A DNA stretch of 64,000 nt from Yamagishiella unicocca (lineage: Eukaryota; Chlorophyta; Chlorophyceae; Chlamydomonadales; Volvocaceae). The notes under the pieces are model-generated. The model ran no database searches and was not told the DNA's origin. It was given only the letters and a program-made list of their open reading frames with translations. Below, one piece after another: positions 48,701 to 60,244 of this stretch (the first letter of the stretch is position 1; the number at the start of each line of letters is the position of its first letter). The DNA is taken from assembly GCA_003116995.1 (NCBI GenBank), contig BDSL01000002.1, forward strand, positions 1,386,001 through 1,450,000, written 5' to 3'. A program made the position numbers and the translations under genes.

Positions 48701-49573
48701 CAAAGCAAAATCCTTTGGTTTCGTTCGGTTGTGTTCGCGGCGCGGAGAGCCACTTTGGCCTACCCTTGGCCCTTACTCCTCAGGCCCCGTGAGCACCTTC
48801 TACGCCATGCGCGAGGCCCTTGCAATTGTCGCTGAGGAGGGGCTGGAGCCTATGTGGGCTCGCCACCAGGAGATGCACAACAGGTGGGTGTGGGGATTTC
48901 GAGGAAGACCCGTGGATGCCGAGGAAGACCCGTGGGTGTGGGCAGGGGTAGAGTGACAGCGGACGCGCCGTCCGTGGAGCGTTCCGGCCAGATGTGCATG
49001 GAGCAGGTTGTGGGATGGGAGCGGTATATTTTGAATAAGCACGAAGCAACGCATGACGCAGTACCTGCACCCCGCGGCTGCCCCCTCTTCAGGCTGTGGG
49101 AGGGCCTCCACAGCATGGGCCTCAAGTCGTTCGTGGAGAAGGACGAGGACCGCCTCATCACCGTCAACACCATCAAGGTGGGTGGGGTGGGGGACAAGAC
49201 AGCTGGTAGCGGCTCTGCTTCGCCTTGTCCGTCAAGTTATGATGTCGTGGAGTGTGTGTATCCGGCCGGCCTTACCCAGGTGTCAGGACGCTGCGACGTT
49301 GCCGCAGTTGTCGTAACACCGTGAACCCTAAGATCGGCGCTTCAACGGGGTTTTGCCGGTGTGTTGTCGCCGCAGGTGCCTGAGGGTGTCGACTGGGCGG
49401 CTCTGATCAAGAACGCCATGGACCAGTACAGCCTCGAGATCGCTGGTGGCCTGGGCCCGACCGCCGGAAAGGTATGGCGCGTCGGCATCATGGGCTTCAA
49501 CGCTAGGCCGCAGAACATCGAGCTGGTGCTGACGGCCTTCAAGGACGGCCTCAAGCGCCAGGGCAAGCTGTGA
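45719..49573 (+). CDS. SGA1: Serine/alanine-glyoxylate aminotransferase, class V (419 aa)
   Basis: Nine exons: 45719-45865, 46015-46122, 46748-46943, 47197-47327, 47809-47962, 48367-48507, 48784-48883, 49093-49177, 49376-49573, 420 codons in frame. The start has a strong context (CCACCATGA). It is a PLP-dependent fold-type I enzyme converting glyoxylate to glycine with serine or alanine as donor, the photorespiratory step. Family blocks: [53 protein letters not shown], Asp213 in [12 protein letters not shown], and the PLP lysine Lys239 in [12 protein letters not shown]. The C-terminus is QGKL, not an SKL-type peroxisomal signal. The first about 45 residues, with [15 protein letters not shown] basic/Ala composition after VAPARWAAR, could be a mitochondrial targeting sequence, in line with mitochondrial photorespiration in Chlamydomonas. 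A TGTAA lies at 49806. A dispersed repeat lies in intron 7. Confidence 0.95.
48892..48940 (+). repeat. Dispersed short repeat, double copy in aminotransferase intron 7
   Basis: It begins nine bases after the exon 48784-48883 boundary and reads TTCGAGGAAGACCCGTGGATGC then GAGGAAGACCCGTGGGTG, in sense orientation. Two cores are in tandem, about 20 bases apart. Confidence 0.8.
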
Positions 49574-50635
49574 GCGGCTGCCGCCTCCAATGACCCCTGA
49601 CGACCAAATCCGTAATTCCGCGGCGAGCAAATCCGTGAACTGAGCTTATGATCAGTGCTGATGGGATGGCCGGGTGGGCTGGATTGCATGCAGTGCATCG
49701 ACGCAGATGGAGACGGCCCTGCTAAGCTCCGCCCGCCGTTTTGGTGGTCATAAGGCCAGCTCGGTTTGGGCCGCGGTCGCGTGAATGAGCTGCGCAGCAG
49801 CAGTGTGTAAACGCGAAACAGCTTAACACAAAGAAAAAATACATTGCCGTAGCAGCCTTTTTCTTACTGAGTCGAGGGTGGCTGGCGGCGACCGCACACG
49901 TACGCACGGAAGTGCGCCGAGCCTCGAGTGTGGAGTGTTATTTTCCCGGTGCAAGCATCGAGCCCATTTTGAGGCGCCATGTAGTAGTGGATGTATCATG
50001 TGTCTGCTCGCGAGGACGCACGTTTTCCGTTGAGGTGCGTCGAGCGGCAGCTCGTGAGTAGCGGCGCTGGGCATTGCTGGCCGCTGAAGGAGACGAGCGG
50101 ACCGGGCTCCGGACACCTCTTGAAGGAATTCCAAAGTGTGCAACGTTTTGGGACCAGAATTGCAGCCCGAAGCCATCTATCATCCTTCTCGTACACGCCA
50201 CTGTCTCCAGGCAACCCGACGCTGCTGGTTACCGTACTGTCGACAGTGAGAATGTAGCATTCATGTGTCCAGCTGTGAGGAGGCCGGCCCAAGGGGGCGG
50301 GGGGTATAGCCCCACCGCCGTCCTCATCTGGCTGCGGCTCTGAAGTCAAGAGCTCATCCCAGCGGGCGCAGTATCATGACCGGCTGCTCTGCCGGCCTCG
50401 AGTCTCTGAGATGGCATATACAAACTATTTCCAATGAAATGACTAGCTTGCGGCAGCGCTCTGCCAAGCAGCTGCGATTAAAAAAACATCGAGTATCTGC
50501 CGCAAGCTGCACTGCCTGTCCGCGGCACACCGTACATTCGACACCACCAGAATAATCAACGCGGCATCCGAACGGCATGGCAACACAAAAGCAAATCACG
50601 CAACGACACCGTAACCATACTTCACCATCACCTCT
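49574..50635. other. Convergent intergenic region
   Basis: Contains the 3' UTRs of the aminotransferase (TGTAA at 49806-49810) and of the minus-strand RING gene. Open frames here are short, present on both strands, and have no domain. No gene supported. Confidence 0.65.
49806..49810 (+). terminator. Poly(A) signal TGTAA for the aminotransferase gene
   Basis: TGTAA on the gene's strand about 235 bases past the stop codon. Position-based. Confidence 0.55.
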
Positions 50636-51418
50636 TCAGAGCTTCTCGTCCCCCAAGATCAGGCGCCGTCGGGCCGCCCACAGCCCGCGACGTGGGGCGC
50701 AGCCGTTCGCAGTCCCGGCTGCCTGCTGCCCATCTCCTGCTGCCTCGAGCCGCCGCGTGGAAGGCTGCCCCGAAGCCCGCACCGCCCATTGGGACCCTCG
50801 CGAGGCCTCGTCCGCACCACCACCACCACAACCAGCAGTAGCACCATTTGCCGCGCTGCGTGCCGCCGCCATCAGAGCCCGGTCGGCAAACGCCTGCAGT
50901 GGCCTCAACACTGCGCCCACGCCTCCACTGCTAATGCCGCGGCCGACGCCGCGGCTGCCTCCCCAGCCAGCCCAGGGTTGGCCCCTTTTCTCTCCACGAC
51001 CACCAAACGGCCATACGGCCTCTGGCAACCACAAGTCCGGCAGGAGGCCGCTGTGGGGGCGAGCAGGCCACTGCCACGGCCGGCTGCGGCGGCAGTCACC
51101 AAGGCCGCGACTGGCCTTGCCGCCGCGGCCGTTGCCGCCGCCCCCGGGACGCGCACGCAGCACCCAACACCACCTGGCGGTGACGGCCCGCACGTCCGCC
51201 ACCGAATTGACCACCACCGCCGTCACTATCCCTACGTAAGCCCCCACAAGGACCCCCGCGAACAGCTCCTCAAGAGAGGGTAGGGTGCCGCCCAGCTGGG
51301 CCAGCCGCCGCCAGCACGCCGCCAGCCGCGTGCGCAGCCGCCGGCGCAGGCCGAAGGCGCCACCCTCGTTGCGGTTCGCCGCCTGCTGCTCTTGGAGGTG
51401 ATGGCGCGGCTGTTGCTG

Positions 51419-51460
<42 letters not shown>

Positions 51461-52269
51461 TTGTTGTTGCTTCTGCTGAGCGCGGCGCTGCTCCCGCTCC
51501 CGCAGGCGTGAGGGGCAGAGCAGCGCGACGCTGTCCGCGAGGGCAGTGCAGGCCACCAGCGGGCAGCCCTGGTCGGCATGCTGGTGAGTGAGGACGCGCG
51601 GCAGGGGGCAGCGACACACGGGGCAGTGCAGCCGGCCGGGGAGCCCGTGCCAGTTGGCGGTGGCGTGATGTCTCCAGGCCTGCGGCAAGGGGCCCGGAGA
51701 CGCGAGAGGGACGGGATAAGGAGGCGCCGGGGGATGGCTGGTGGCAGGCTGCAGCGGGCTCGACATCCCGAACAAGGACCCAGGGGAGAGGAGGGCGGGC
51801 GAGGATCAGACGGTGGGAACCCAACCCAGATCGAGGCATCGCAACCTGGAGCATGGGCAGGGGTCATCGTGAGGTCAGGGTACGGCATCCGTACATGGCG
51901 CTGATAATGGGCGGCTAGACGGCAGAGCACCAGCAGCGCGGTACAAAACACACTGGCTGTCCCCACAGATGGTTGCGGCCGGCCCCATGGCTAAGGCCAC
52001 GTCTCCCAGCCGACCTTCCACGCTTTCATTGTAGCTGTACCCTCCCTCCCTCGACCAGTGGCGCACCCACGCACTGAAGTACGCCCCAAGCTTACCTCGA
52101 AGCAGTCACGGCAGTAGGCATGGCCGCACGGGGTCACCACTGGCGCTAGAAGCACGTCGCAGCAGATGGGGCAGGAAAGCGAGTCGACCGCCGCGGGGCA
52201 GTCCGGCTGGGGTAGCTCAAGCGCGGGCGCAGCGACAGCTGCCACGCCGGGCTCGGAGCACAGCGGCAT
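50636..52269 (-). CDS. RING-HC finger protein with probable membrane segment (405 aa)
   Basis: Two exons, 52269-52096 and 51679-50636, 406 codons in frame. The RING finger is split by the intron: CPICCDVLLAPVVTPCGHAYCRDC in exon 1 and CPVCRCPL in exon 2, giving a C3HC4 order at about residues 33-83. This predicts E3 ubiquitin ligase activity. After the RING comes a Gln/Glu tract (51420-51480), then Arg-rich sequence and a hydrophobic stretch LFAGVLVGAYVGIVTAVVV that could span a membrane. The C-terminal third is Gly/Ala/Arg-rich and may be disordered. I chose the ATG at 52269 because the frame upstream has no ATG, only a TTG at 52386; an upstream non-coding or coding exon is possible. The last exon could contain an unrecognised intron, since it stays open over a low-complexity stretch. 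Substrate unknown. Confidence 0.75.
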
Positions 52270-52885
52270 GTCGACACTAGCGCCGCCCGCCTGGTCGCCC
52301 GAGCAGCTGCAGCTGCTGGAGACGTCTCGCGACGGCGAGGTAAGATGGTCGCAACAAATTGGAGGCAGAGGAGCAAGGTTGCCCAAGCGAATAAGCTTGG
52401 AAGAAATTGGAAGAACGGTAATGCTCTTCTAAGTCGCCTTTCGCAACTAAGAACGAAAGATTTGCTCCCCGTGCGTCCTAGTCATCGTCCGCTGATGTCA
52501 TGGAAACCGCAGGGTCGCACATAAAATGATTAATACCCGTCATGCGGTCGTCTTGGCTCAATCATTCGTTCCGCCCGCTGCTTCCACAGACAAAAGGTGC
52601 CAGCTCCGAAGGCTGGCTGTCTCGAAGAAGGCCGGAGCGCGCGGGCCCGCGGGTCGGTACAGCCGCGACGCATGCTGCATCTGGTCGGCCATGCACCACC
52701 CCGCGACTCTAGCGCAACCGTTCATCCCGACTCGCCTCGCCTCCCAAACATTCAAGCCTCCTACTTCCCACGAACCTCGCGCTCGCCGAGCGCACTTTTG
52801 CCCACCACCCGCTCCCGTCGCGGCCGTGCGGCCCAGCACAGCTGGGTCCTGGCCCTGCTCTAGCCATGGCGGTCAAAGGCCCCCA
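52270..52885. other. Intergenic: RING gene promoter and AlkB-like gene 3' UTR
   Basis: No gene is supported. The segment 52400-52560 is relatively AT-rich and fits a promoter/5' UTR of the minus-strand RING gene. The rest is the likely 3' UTR of the upstream minus-strand AlkB-like gene. Confidence 0.55.
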
Positions 52886-54262
52886 TCACTCCGGCTCGCC
52901 AAACGCGAAGACGACGCTGTGACGCTCCTGCGTCGGACCAAACACGTCGTCCGGCCGGCCAAACCAGTGCACGAGCCCTTTGCCACCGGCGGCGCCCGCC
53001 GGCGCCTCCACCCCGAGCCGCGTCCCATGGGTCCACCGCCAGCGCGCGTCGCCGCTCAGATGCAGCAGCGCGCCAGGCGGCAGCAGCACGTCGATGTCGT
53101 ACGATGTCCAAGACCGCTGGGACTCCCGCTTGACCTGCTCGCGCTCGTCCTCCAGCGACAGCAGCCCCAGCCAGCGCGTCAGCTTGTACCAGTTGTGCGG
53201 GCTGAGCGTCAGCACGGAGGGGCCGTCCACGGACAGGACGAAGACGTTCTCGCCGTCCCCCGCCGGGTCCACGTGGGGATCGAGGCGCAGGAAGGAGGAG
53301 TGGCGCCAGTTGAGCGTCACGTCTCGCAGGGGCCCCAGCCGGAGCCCTGGGATGGAGCGAATGCGATCGGCGGTTGCCTTGCGGGGCAGGGACCGGGACC
53401 GGGACCGGGACCGGAGAGTGGGGGGGAGGAGGAGGGGCATAGGGTCAGCATGGTGAGGAAGGGTACGAGACGAAACCGCGAGGAGGGGGGTGGGGACAGC
53501 GGCAGGTAGATGACCAGTACAAGAAGTAAAGCTGATGCTGTCCGCAGGGCATACTCGCCCTGTTCGCACACCTTGATGGCAGGCGGCAGGGCCGACTCGT
53601 CGAAGGTGTCACCGTAGCCCCAGGGCCGCAGCTGCTGGGCATGTTCCGGGCGCCCGGTCACTCGCAACATGTTGACTGGGGGAGGGCGGGCCAGGTAGCT
53701 CATCTGCCATCTGACCAAATGGGCCGGAGTGCAGGAAGGGAAAGGATGAGCAGGCGGATCAAGGCGGCTGAGTGGGTCGGCAAAGTTCAAACCAGCAGGG
53801 GCCAAGCCGGCAGGGGACGCCTGAAGCCCTGGAACTGCACGCTCCTGAGAAAATCTACCGCTTCACCTCACAGCCCCCGCTCCCTCATCTTCCGAGGCGT
53901 CAGCTCAGCTTGTAAGCAGGATGCGGCAATACCGGCGCATGTCGGTGGCAGAGCACGCACCTGTAAATTGCAGCGTGAACAGGCTCTATGAGATTTATAC
54001 CATACTGCTTTTTGATGGGCTGTAACTCCTGGAGGAGAGGCTGCAGGTCGGCCAGGAAGTTCAGAAAGACTCGCGCGCCGGGATTGCGCGTCGGCTCCAC
54101 AGGTCGTCCGTCAGGTACTGATCGGATGTTGCTGCATTGTTCCGCTGTAATTGGTTCATGGCGACTGGGCAAGGAGTTGTAGGTTGGCTGCGCCCAAAAC
54201 AAGGTCGTTGCTGCGCCACCGACGCCGAGAACGCCTAACACAAGGGGCAGGCGGGGCGACAT
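52886..54262 (-). CDS. AlkB-like 2-oxoglutarate/Fe(II) dioxygenase (310 aa)
   Basis: Three exons, 54262-53961, 53710-53572, 53377-52886, 311 codons in frame. The N-terminus is hydrophobic (LPLVLGVLGVGGAATTLFW), either a membrane anchor or targeting signal. The catalytic core carries the iron-binding HxD as His182/Asp184 in LRLDPHVDP and the distal His264 in WRWTHGT. Between them, GENVFVLSVDGPSVLTL and LLPPGALLHLSGDARWRW match AlkB-family strands. The 2-oxoglutarate-binding arginine region near the C-terminus reads ERHSVVFAFGE, so the second Arg of the usual R-x5-R is absent. Family members demethylate nucleic acids or hydroxylate proteins; the layout most resembles the ALKBH7-like group, which I cannot confirm. 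A (GGACCG)4 microsatellite lies in the second intron at about 53390-53416. Confidence 0.8.
53390..53416. repeat. Hexanucleotide repeat (GGACCG)n in an intron
   Basis: About four and a half copies of GGACCG (GGGACC) in the second intron of the AlkB-like gene, next to the acceptor at 53378. Confidence 0.85.
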
Positions 54263-55399
54263 CTTTAAACCTACGTATGAGTCTTACTTAATATAGCGCA
54301 GCAGCGATAAAACAAGTGCAGGAATTGCCGTACTAACGAGGTGGGAAACGGTCGTCCGGCTCGTGTCCAATTACTGCTTTCGCGGCGAATGGTCGAGTGC
54401 TCGACAACGCGCCGGCGCCGCGTGGCCAAATCTTCCTATTGTCCCTGTCTTTGCAGGTCCCTGCCCTTGCCTAGCAGCCTCGCCGCTTACATTATCCTCC
54501 CCTGCCCATTAGTCTTGCTCGAAGGCCGAGGATCACCTTCAATAGGTGCAACACAAGGCAGCTAAGGGCAGCACGGTCCCACTGGGTCTCCAATGATAAC
54601 AGGCAACGATCACTCGGGACCGTTTGTCGCAGTGACATGTGGGATCGGCCACCGGCTTGTTTTAACCACGGCCTACCACGGCTTGGGTAGCAAGGCGTGC
54701 GGCAGGCAAAGCCGGCTGGAATAGCAATGGGAGTTGTGCAGTAGCGTTCTTCAACTGCGGCTGCCTGAGACTTACGAAGGAGCAGACAGGCCTGGCCTGA
54801 CTTACACAGGAGACACCCCGCCAGCGGCATAAAGCGTGCAGCCCCTTCACAAATTACCAAAACGATGGTTCGCCGTGGCGAAAGTCTCCGTCCTCGCCCT
54901 CCACCAATCCATAGATTATACGAAATAATCAAAGCTGAGAAAAAATAAACGCCAAACGGTACCGGCAGGCTCCGGCCCTGCGGCCGTACGACGCAGGCGG
55001 ACACATGCGCGCCGGGTACGATATACCAAAGAAACAATAATATCGGCAGCGGATCGTCGGGGACTGATGACGCCATCTGTATTTGCCTCTCTGGGGTTCC
55101 TCCATCCTCTCAAGCCGTCCCACGCTCACTCATCTGATCCACGCCCTCTCTACCTTTTGCGCGCATATCATACGTTACCATGCTGTAGCTATACACATCC
55201 TTCCCCTGCGCCTCGTACATAAGTTACTTCATCAACATACCGGAAGCTTCGACACAACACAAACGGCTCGGAACGCCGTACAACGACCACACGGCGCCAC
55301 ACGGAGCTCGATCCAGTTCGCCAAGCCGGCGCAGCCTCAGAACCCCCTGGCGCAAGCTGAGGTCGCTTCTCCAGCCGATGAGCTCTAACCCGACACCAT
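54263..55399. other. Intergenic: AlkB-like gene promoter and aldo/keto reductase 3' UTR
   Basis: About 1.1 kb without a supported gene. TTACA near 54795 and near 54487 (TGTAA on the minus strand) are candidate poly(A) motifs for the aldo/keto reductase. Long minus-strand open frames (54492-55076) have no domain. Confidence 0.5.
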
Positions 55400-58300
55400 T
55401 CACCAGTTCTCCTGCAATGCACGGGGTCAGGGCAGTGGCGGTGGTCAATGGCAGTAAACCTGAGCTGGTCAACGAGTCCAGGGCCCAGTCGCTGAGACAG
55501 GACACCCATGCTTGACGGACACCTCCCTGACCAGCACTGCAGCGTACGCCCTGCTCCGTCCCCCCGTCCCTCACGCAGCCAATGCCCATCCCCACATGCC
55601 ATGGATCCCCGCCCTCGGCGCCCCAGCACTCCCTGTGCATCCCCTCGGACCCCAGCACTCCCTCAATACAGATGCCCCCAAGTCATCCAGCCCAGGGCCC
55701 GCCGGCCCAGCACGTACCACTGGGAATCCCAGCCCCTTGGGCACCCGGCCTGAGACCGCGTCCAGCTCCGCCACCTCGGCGTCGCTCAGCCGCCAGCCCA
55801 TGGCGCCCGCGATCTCAGTCAGCTGGCGCTCGTTCTTGGCACCGGGAATGGGCAATGTGCCCTTGGAGATGCACCAGTTGAGGGCCACCTGCGGCGCGCG
55901 GGGGATGCAGGGTCGGGTCGGGTTGGTTTGGGAGACGGCCAGAAGATGGTTGAAGGTGGTTAACCAGGGCTAGTGCCAGTGCGGGGTTTGGGCTAGAGGC
56001 ATCAGCTGGCGCGACCGAGTGTGGGGAGTGTGCCCTCCCCGCCTTCACCCTCCCGTCGCTCCAGGTGCGTGGGCTCGCGCGCACGGTGTCACTAAAGTGG
56101 TGCAGCAGACGACGCAGAAATGTTGTGAGACAGCGCACGGCTCCGCCGCCGCCTCCCCACGCCGCCTCCACTCCCCACTTCCCCTCCTCCCCCACACCTG
56201 CGTCATGGACTTCCCCCGCTCGTCCGCCACCGCCTTAACCGCATCCAGCACCGGCTGGATCTCCCGCAGCCTCGAGTCGGAGTACACTAGCTCCCGGGGG
56301 CCGGTGGGCTTCAATCCGCCGGCCTTGTATTTGCCTTGGGGATGGGGTTGGGACGAGCGAGTAAAGGGACGGTAGGTGGGGTCAGGGACGGCGCGACGGG
56401 TCAGGTGGAGGTGGGTATGCAGCGCCTAAAAATACGCGGCACGGCGTTGGCGTGTGTCCTGCGCTCCAGCCAGCCCTGGCAACGTGCTGGTATATGCGCC
56501 TCGGGCGGGTGTGCAGCCGGGCCTGCAGCTGAGGAGGACCCGGCGGCCCCCACCGCCCCGCTCAACGCGGCCCCACCCCCCACCGGGTTTTTCCGGGCAT
56601 CCACGGGTCTTCCTCGAACCCCCCACCGGGCATCCACGGGTCTTCCTCGACCCCCCCACCGCGCTTTTCCTTCGTACACGAATTTGCTTGCCAACCCCCA
56701 CCGCACCCACCGGTCAGCAGCCCCTGGCACAGCGGGCTGTATGCCACCAGCGTCACGCCGGCCTCACGGCACGCCTCCAACACGCCGTTGGTTTCGGGGG
56801 CGCGGTACAGCAGGCTGTACTGCACCTGCACCGGCGAGGAAACGGGCGGGCGGGAGGGGGCGGGTTGGGGGTGCCGTGGCAGCAGTCGCGGTCATCGCAG
56901 CTGGGGCCATAATGCGACGTCTTCATGGATTCGGATCAAGCGCGCGCTTCGCGCCCGGGACCCTTTCCTCCCCAGCCCCGCCGCCGTCTCCCCAAGTCTC
57001 CCCCGACGCCGTACGCGTGCGTGCGCTCGCATGCCGTACCTGGTTGGAAGCCAGCGGCACTCCCCGCTTCCCCAGCAGCTCTACCGCCCGCCTGACGCGC
57101 TGCGCGTTGAAGTTGGACACGCCCACCGCCTGGCACAGCCCCTTCTGCTTGCAGTCCGCGAGGCCCTCCAAGTAGGCGTCGTTGCAAAAGTACTGCGGGC
57201 CGTACCCGGGCCTGCTCGGGGAGGAGACCGGGGACAGGGCGGGTGCGGTGGCCTTAGCTGCGAGACTAGCTGTGGAGTCCCGCCATCGAGCTACAGCATC
57301 ACGGAAGTCCCGTTCAGCAGTTTCGCGGCCCCGCACTCGGCCCATGTGCCAACCATCCCCTCAGGCGCCCTCCCCCCTTTGCACGCACCAGTGCTGCATG
57401 TACAGTCCCATGCTTGGCAGCCCCATGCGGGCCAGGCTGGCCTTGGCCCCCTCCACCACGCTGGCGGAGGTGAAGCGCCAGGGCAGGGGGGCGAACTTGG
57501 TGGCGACGACGGGGGCGGGAGTACCGGGGCTGATGGCCTGCTGCTCGCGCATGAACTCGCCGAGGAACTCCTGCCGGTTGGGGTGGCGTAGAAACACGTG
57601 TTTGACACGCGAGGAAGGGGGAATACGAGAGCGTCCCGCAAACTGAAGGTGGGATTGGGGGCCAAGGGGGAGAAAGAGGGGGCGCGGGGAAGCAGCGCAC
57701 ACCTCCGACAACCCCAATGCATGACCCACATGCTCATGAGGGGGGTGCGATCGGGCGATCCGCGCCCGGGCCTCACAGTGCGAAGCGGTAGCCCAAATCG
57801 TGATTGCGCTGGGCAAGACAACCCCTTGTACAACCAACCGTACGGCGCACCTCGCTCTTGCCGAAGCCGTACACCTCCGCCGTGTCTATGAACGTTAGGC
57901 CCGTGCTGATGAGCGCCTGAAGAGCATCCCGGCGGTTGGGGTCCAGGTCAAAATCAGTCTACTAGTGGAAGGGGCCCCAAGCGGGTCTCGCGGAGTGGCT
58001 CGGGGATACCGGTGCCCTGAGCCCACACCAACAAACCATGGAGAGCATGTAGGACCCACCGACCCTGCATCAAGATTACGCGAGGCGCCTGTATGTGTGA
58101 GAGCCTACGATTGTTGGCTATCAGTGGTAAGAGCCCGGGGAATATTTTGAGGCGTACGCCTGTACTCCCCCCTCCCGAAGACTATACGTTGCGTTGCAAG
58201 TGGCACGGGCTGTGGAGTGCCACGCGGTCTTAAGATCAAGTGAATCCCGTTTAAGAAAAAAAGTCTCAGGTGGGGTTCGCAGGTTTGATTATGTACAGGA

Positions 58301-58615
58301 ATCACATGGGCCACTTCGCCAAAGGCTTATAATGCCTCGCACCTTGTAAGCGGCACGGCTCTCCTCCTTGCCATATTCACGACCATATCCCCAGTAGCCG
58401 CTGCGGTCGCCCCACGACCAGGCTCCCACGCCCATGACTGGCACGCGCAGTTCCGACTTGCCGAGCGTCGTCATGTCCAGCGGCGACAGCGCTGCTTGCG
58501 GTGCAGCAGTTGCCAGTGGCTTGATTGAGCTGCATCGCTGAACTGCTGCGCGCTGCGCGGCAGCACGAGCGAACGGCTTGCTGCCTGCACGCGCGTCCAG
58601 ACGTTGGGACTGCAT
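55400..58615 (-). CDS. Chloroplast-type aldo/keto reductase (375 aa)
   Basis: Eight exons: 58615-58343, 57916-57851, 57570-57389, 57211-57040, 56825-56711, 56334-56198, 55888-55718, 55411-55400, 376 codons in frame. The first about 40 residues ([20 protein letters not shown]) look like a plastid transit peptide. The catalytic tetrad is Asp102 and Tyr107 (FIDTAEVYG), Lys138 (VATKFAP) and His173 (MQHW). NADPH-fold blocks are [35 protein letters not shown]. It resembles the plant plastid reductase family of Arabidopsis At1g06690; substrate unknown. The last exon codes only for ENW and a stop. The donor before it could also be three bases earlier. Exon 2 may start 42 bases upstream, since that sequence ([11 protein letters not shown]) is also open and in frame. 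Two dispersed repeat copies lie in the intron after 56711. Confidence 0.9.
56580..56700 (-). repeat. Dispersed short repeat, two tandem copies in a reductase intron
   Basis: On the transcript strand this reads TCGAGGAAGACCCGTGGATG twice, about 40 bases apart, followed by a CCGGAAAAACCC block. It begins shortly after the 5' splice site at 56710, in sense orientation. Confidence 0.8.
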
Positions 58616-58910
58616 GTTCCCTGTGCTTCCACTTGCGACACTCGATACTACGATACAGGTGACGTAGTGGTTTAATTATCTAGAAACATCTAGCCGGATT
58701 CCTAAGAAGAGTGTGGGGCTACTGGAAGCGCGCTCCGAAACTTTCAAATAGGAGAATTAGTGAAAGCTTCCAACCATTTTTCCCTAACCGAAACCATTAT
58801 TGGTTTACATTTTGGCGCAGGAGAGTGCCGGCTGCACCGGTTCACCACCAACAGCGGGAGCACGCACGCTTTCCTGCATTTCAACCTTGCACATTGTTCC
58901 GTACATCCGT

Positions 58911-58958
58911 CGGGGTTTCGAGGAAGACCCGTGGATGCGAGGAAAACCGTTTAAGAAA
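58911..58958 (+). repeat. Dispersed short repeat, intergenic copy
   Basis: Reads GGTTTCGAGGAAGACCCGTG, then GATGCGAGGAAAACCGTTTA. This is the same block order as the copies in the phosphatase and helicase introns. Confidence 0.8.
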
Positions 58959-59199
58959 GCCGCGTCGGGGGGGTTATGTCGCATGTACGGTAACACGACA
59001 CTGCGTCCTCCTCTCACCAGGCAAGGACGTGAGTGCACCTCAGCGCACCTGCTGCAGGTCGCAGCCGTAGGTCCTGGCAAAGATGCGAAGCAGGTTGCCA
59101 ATGTTCGGGTAAGATGAAGGGACTTCGTGTATAAACCTTTACCGCAATTCACGGCTCAGTGGTGACTAAGCACTTCCTCTCCGAGTAAGACGACACGTA

Positions 59200-59780
59200 C
59201 CCCTTTCTTCGCCCCCCTCCCTCCCCGTGGGCCGCGTCAATGCCCCTAGGTTCAAGGCTGCCGGGCTGCTCAACGTGCATCAGGACGCAACCTAGGGCTC
59301 TTTACACCTCCCCCGATCGCATTTGACCAGCAGCGTGTGTCCTCCGCCCTTTGCTTACAGCCGTAGGGCCCGGGCTCGCCCGGGCACGCGTCATTTGGCC
59401 TCAGGTCGCGGCTCAGAGGTAACCCTGTTCAACCCTGCACTGTCTGTGTAGTCATTCGAGTACCACGAGTAGTAACCCCCTTCTTCGCCCGCCTCTCTCC
59501 CCACTAGGTTCAAGGCTACCGGGGATGCGTAACGTTGCCAGGACGCTATCCGTTGTCTATGTACAACGGCTCTAAAACCTCCCTCGACTGTGTTCGACCC
59601 GCAGCGCGTGTCCTCCGTTCCTTCGCTTCACGCCTTTGGGCCCGTGGTGCGTCTCACCTTGGCCGAAGTTCGCGGCTGCGCGATACGTTTGCAGTTCCTC
59701 TCCGTGTACTCGCAGCCTCCTTCTTTGACCTCCTCCCCTCCCGTGGCCGTGGCCATCCCCATAGGTTCACTGAACGCCAT
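59200..59780 (+). repeat. Degenerate tandem duplication, unit about 250-270 bases
   Basis: Each unit opens with CTTCTTCGCCC..CCTC.CTCCCC, then TAGGTTCAAGGCT, and (first two units) continues to a CAGCGYGTGTCCTCCG block. Units start near 59205, 59477 and 59727; the third is partial and reads CATAGGTTCACTGAA. The copies are clearly diverged. Confidence 0.6.
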
Positions 59781-60244
59781 AATGGATCAATTTCGAAGCA
59801 ATTTGCTCCGGGTTTTTAAGAACGTTTTACCTCCCGCGATGCAGGCAAGTCGGAAGTGTGCTCGTACACCGACTGTACGTGAAGCGTCATGGCTAAGATG
59901 TACCACGAAACAAGAGAGGTGCACTGATCGAGTAGGAAGTGTTTTGGAGGTTCGTATGCGTCTGCAGTCCGGCGCGTCCGCATGACTTCCATCAATCCAA
60001 CTTTTGCGCTGTCGTCTACAAGAACAAGGTCCCAAAATATAGACAGTGTCCACAATTCGACGTCACAGTTACAGACGTTGGGTTAATGGTCCATGAGCCG
60101 AAAGTTGGACAGCTAGCCAGCTCAGGAAAAACCTGTGAGGCCTAGGTTATATTCCAAGATTACACCCAACGCCAGTAAACTTGCGTGTATGCTTGAACCC
60201 TCCGATGCGGTTGCCCTGCCGAGACTAGCCCTATTGCATTTACA

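Larger units (their letters stand above)
58616..60244. other. Divergent intergenic region, 1.6 kb
   Basis: Separates the minus-strand reductase from the plus-strand helicase. It contains one dispersed repeat copy (58911-58958) and a degenerate tandem duplication (about 59200-59780). No coding sequence is supported. Confidence 0.6.
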
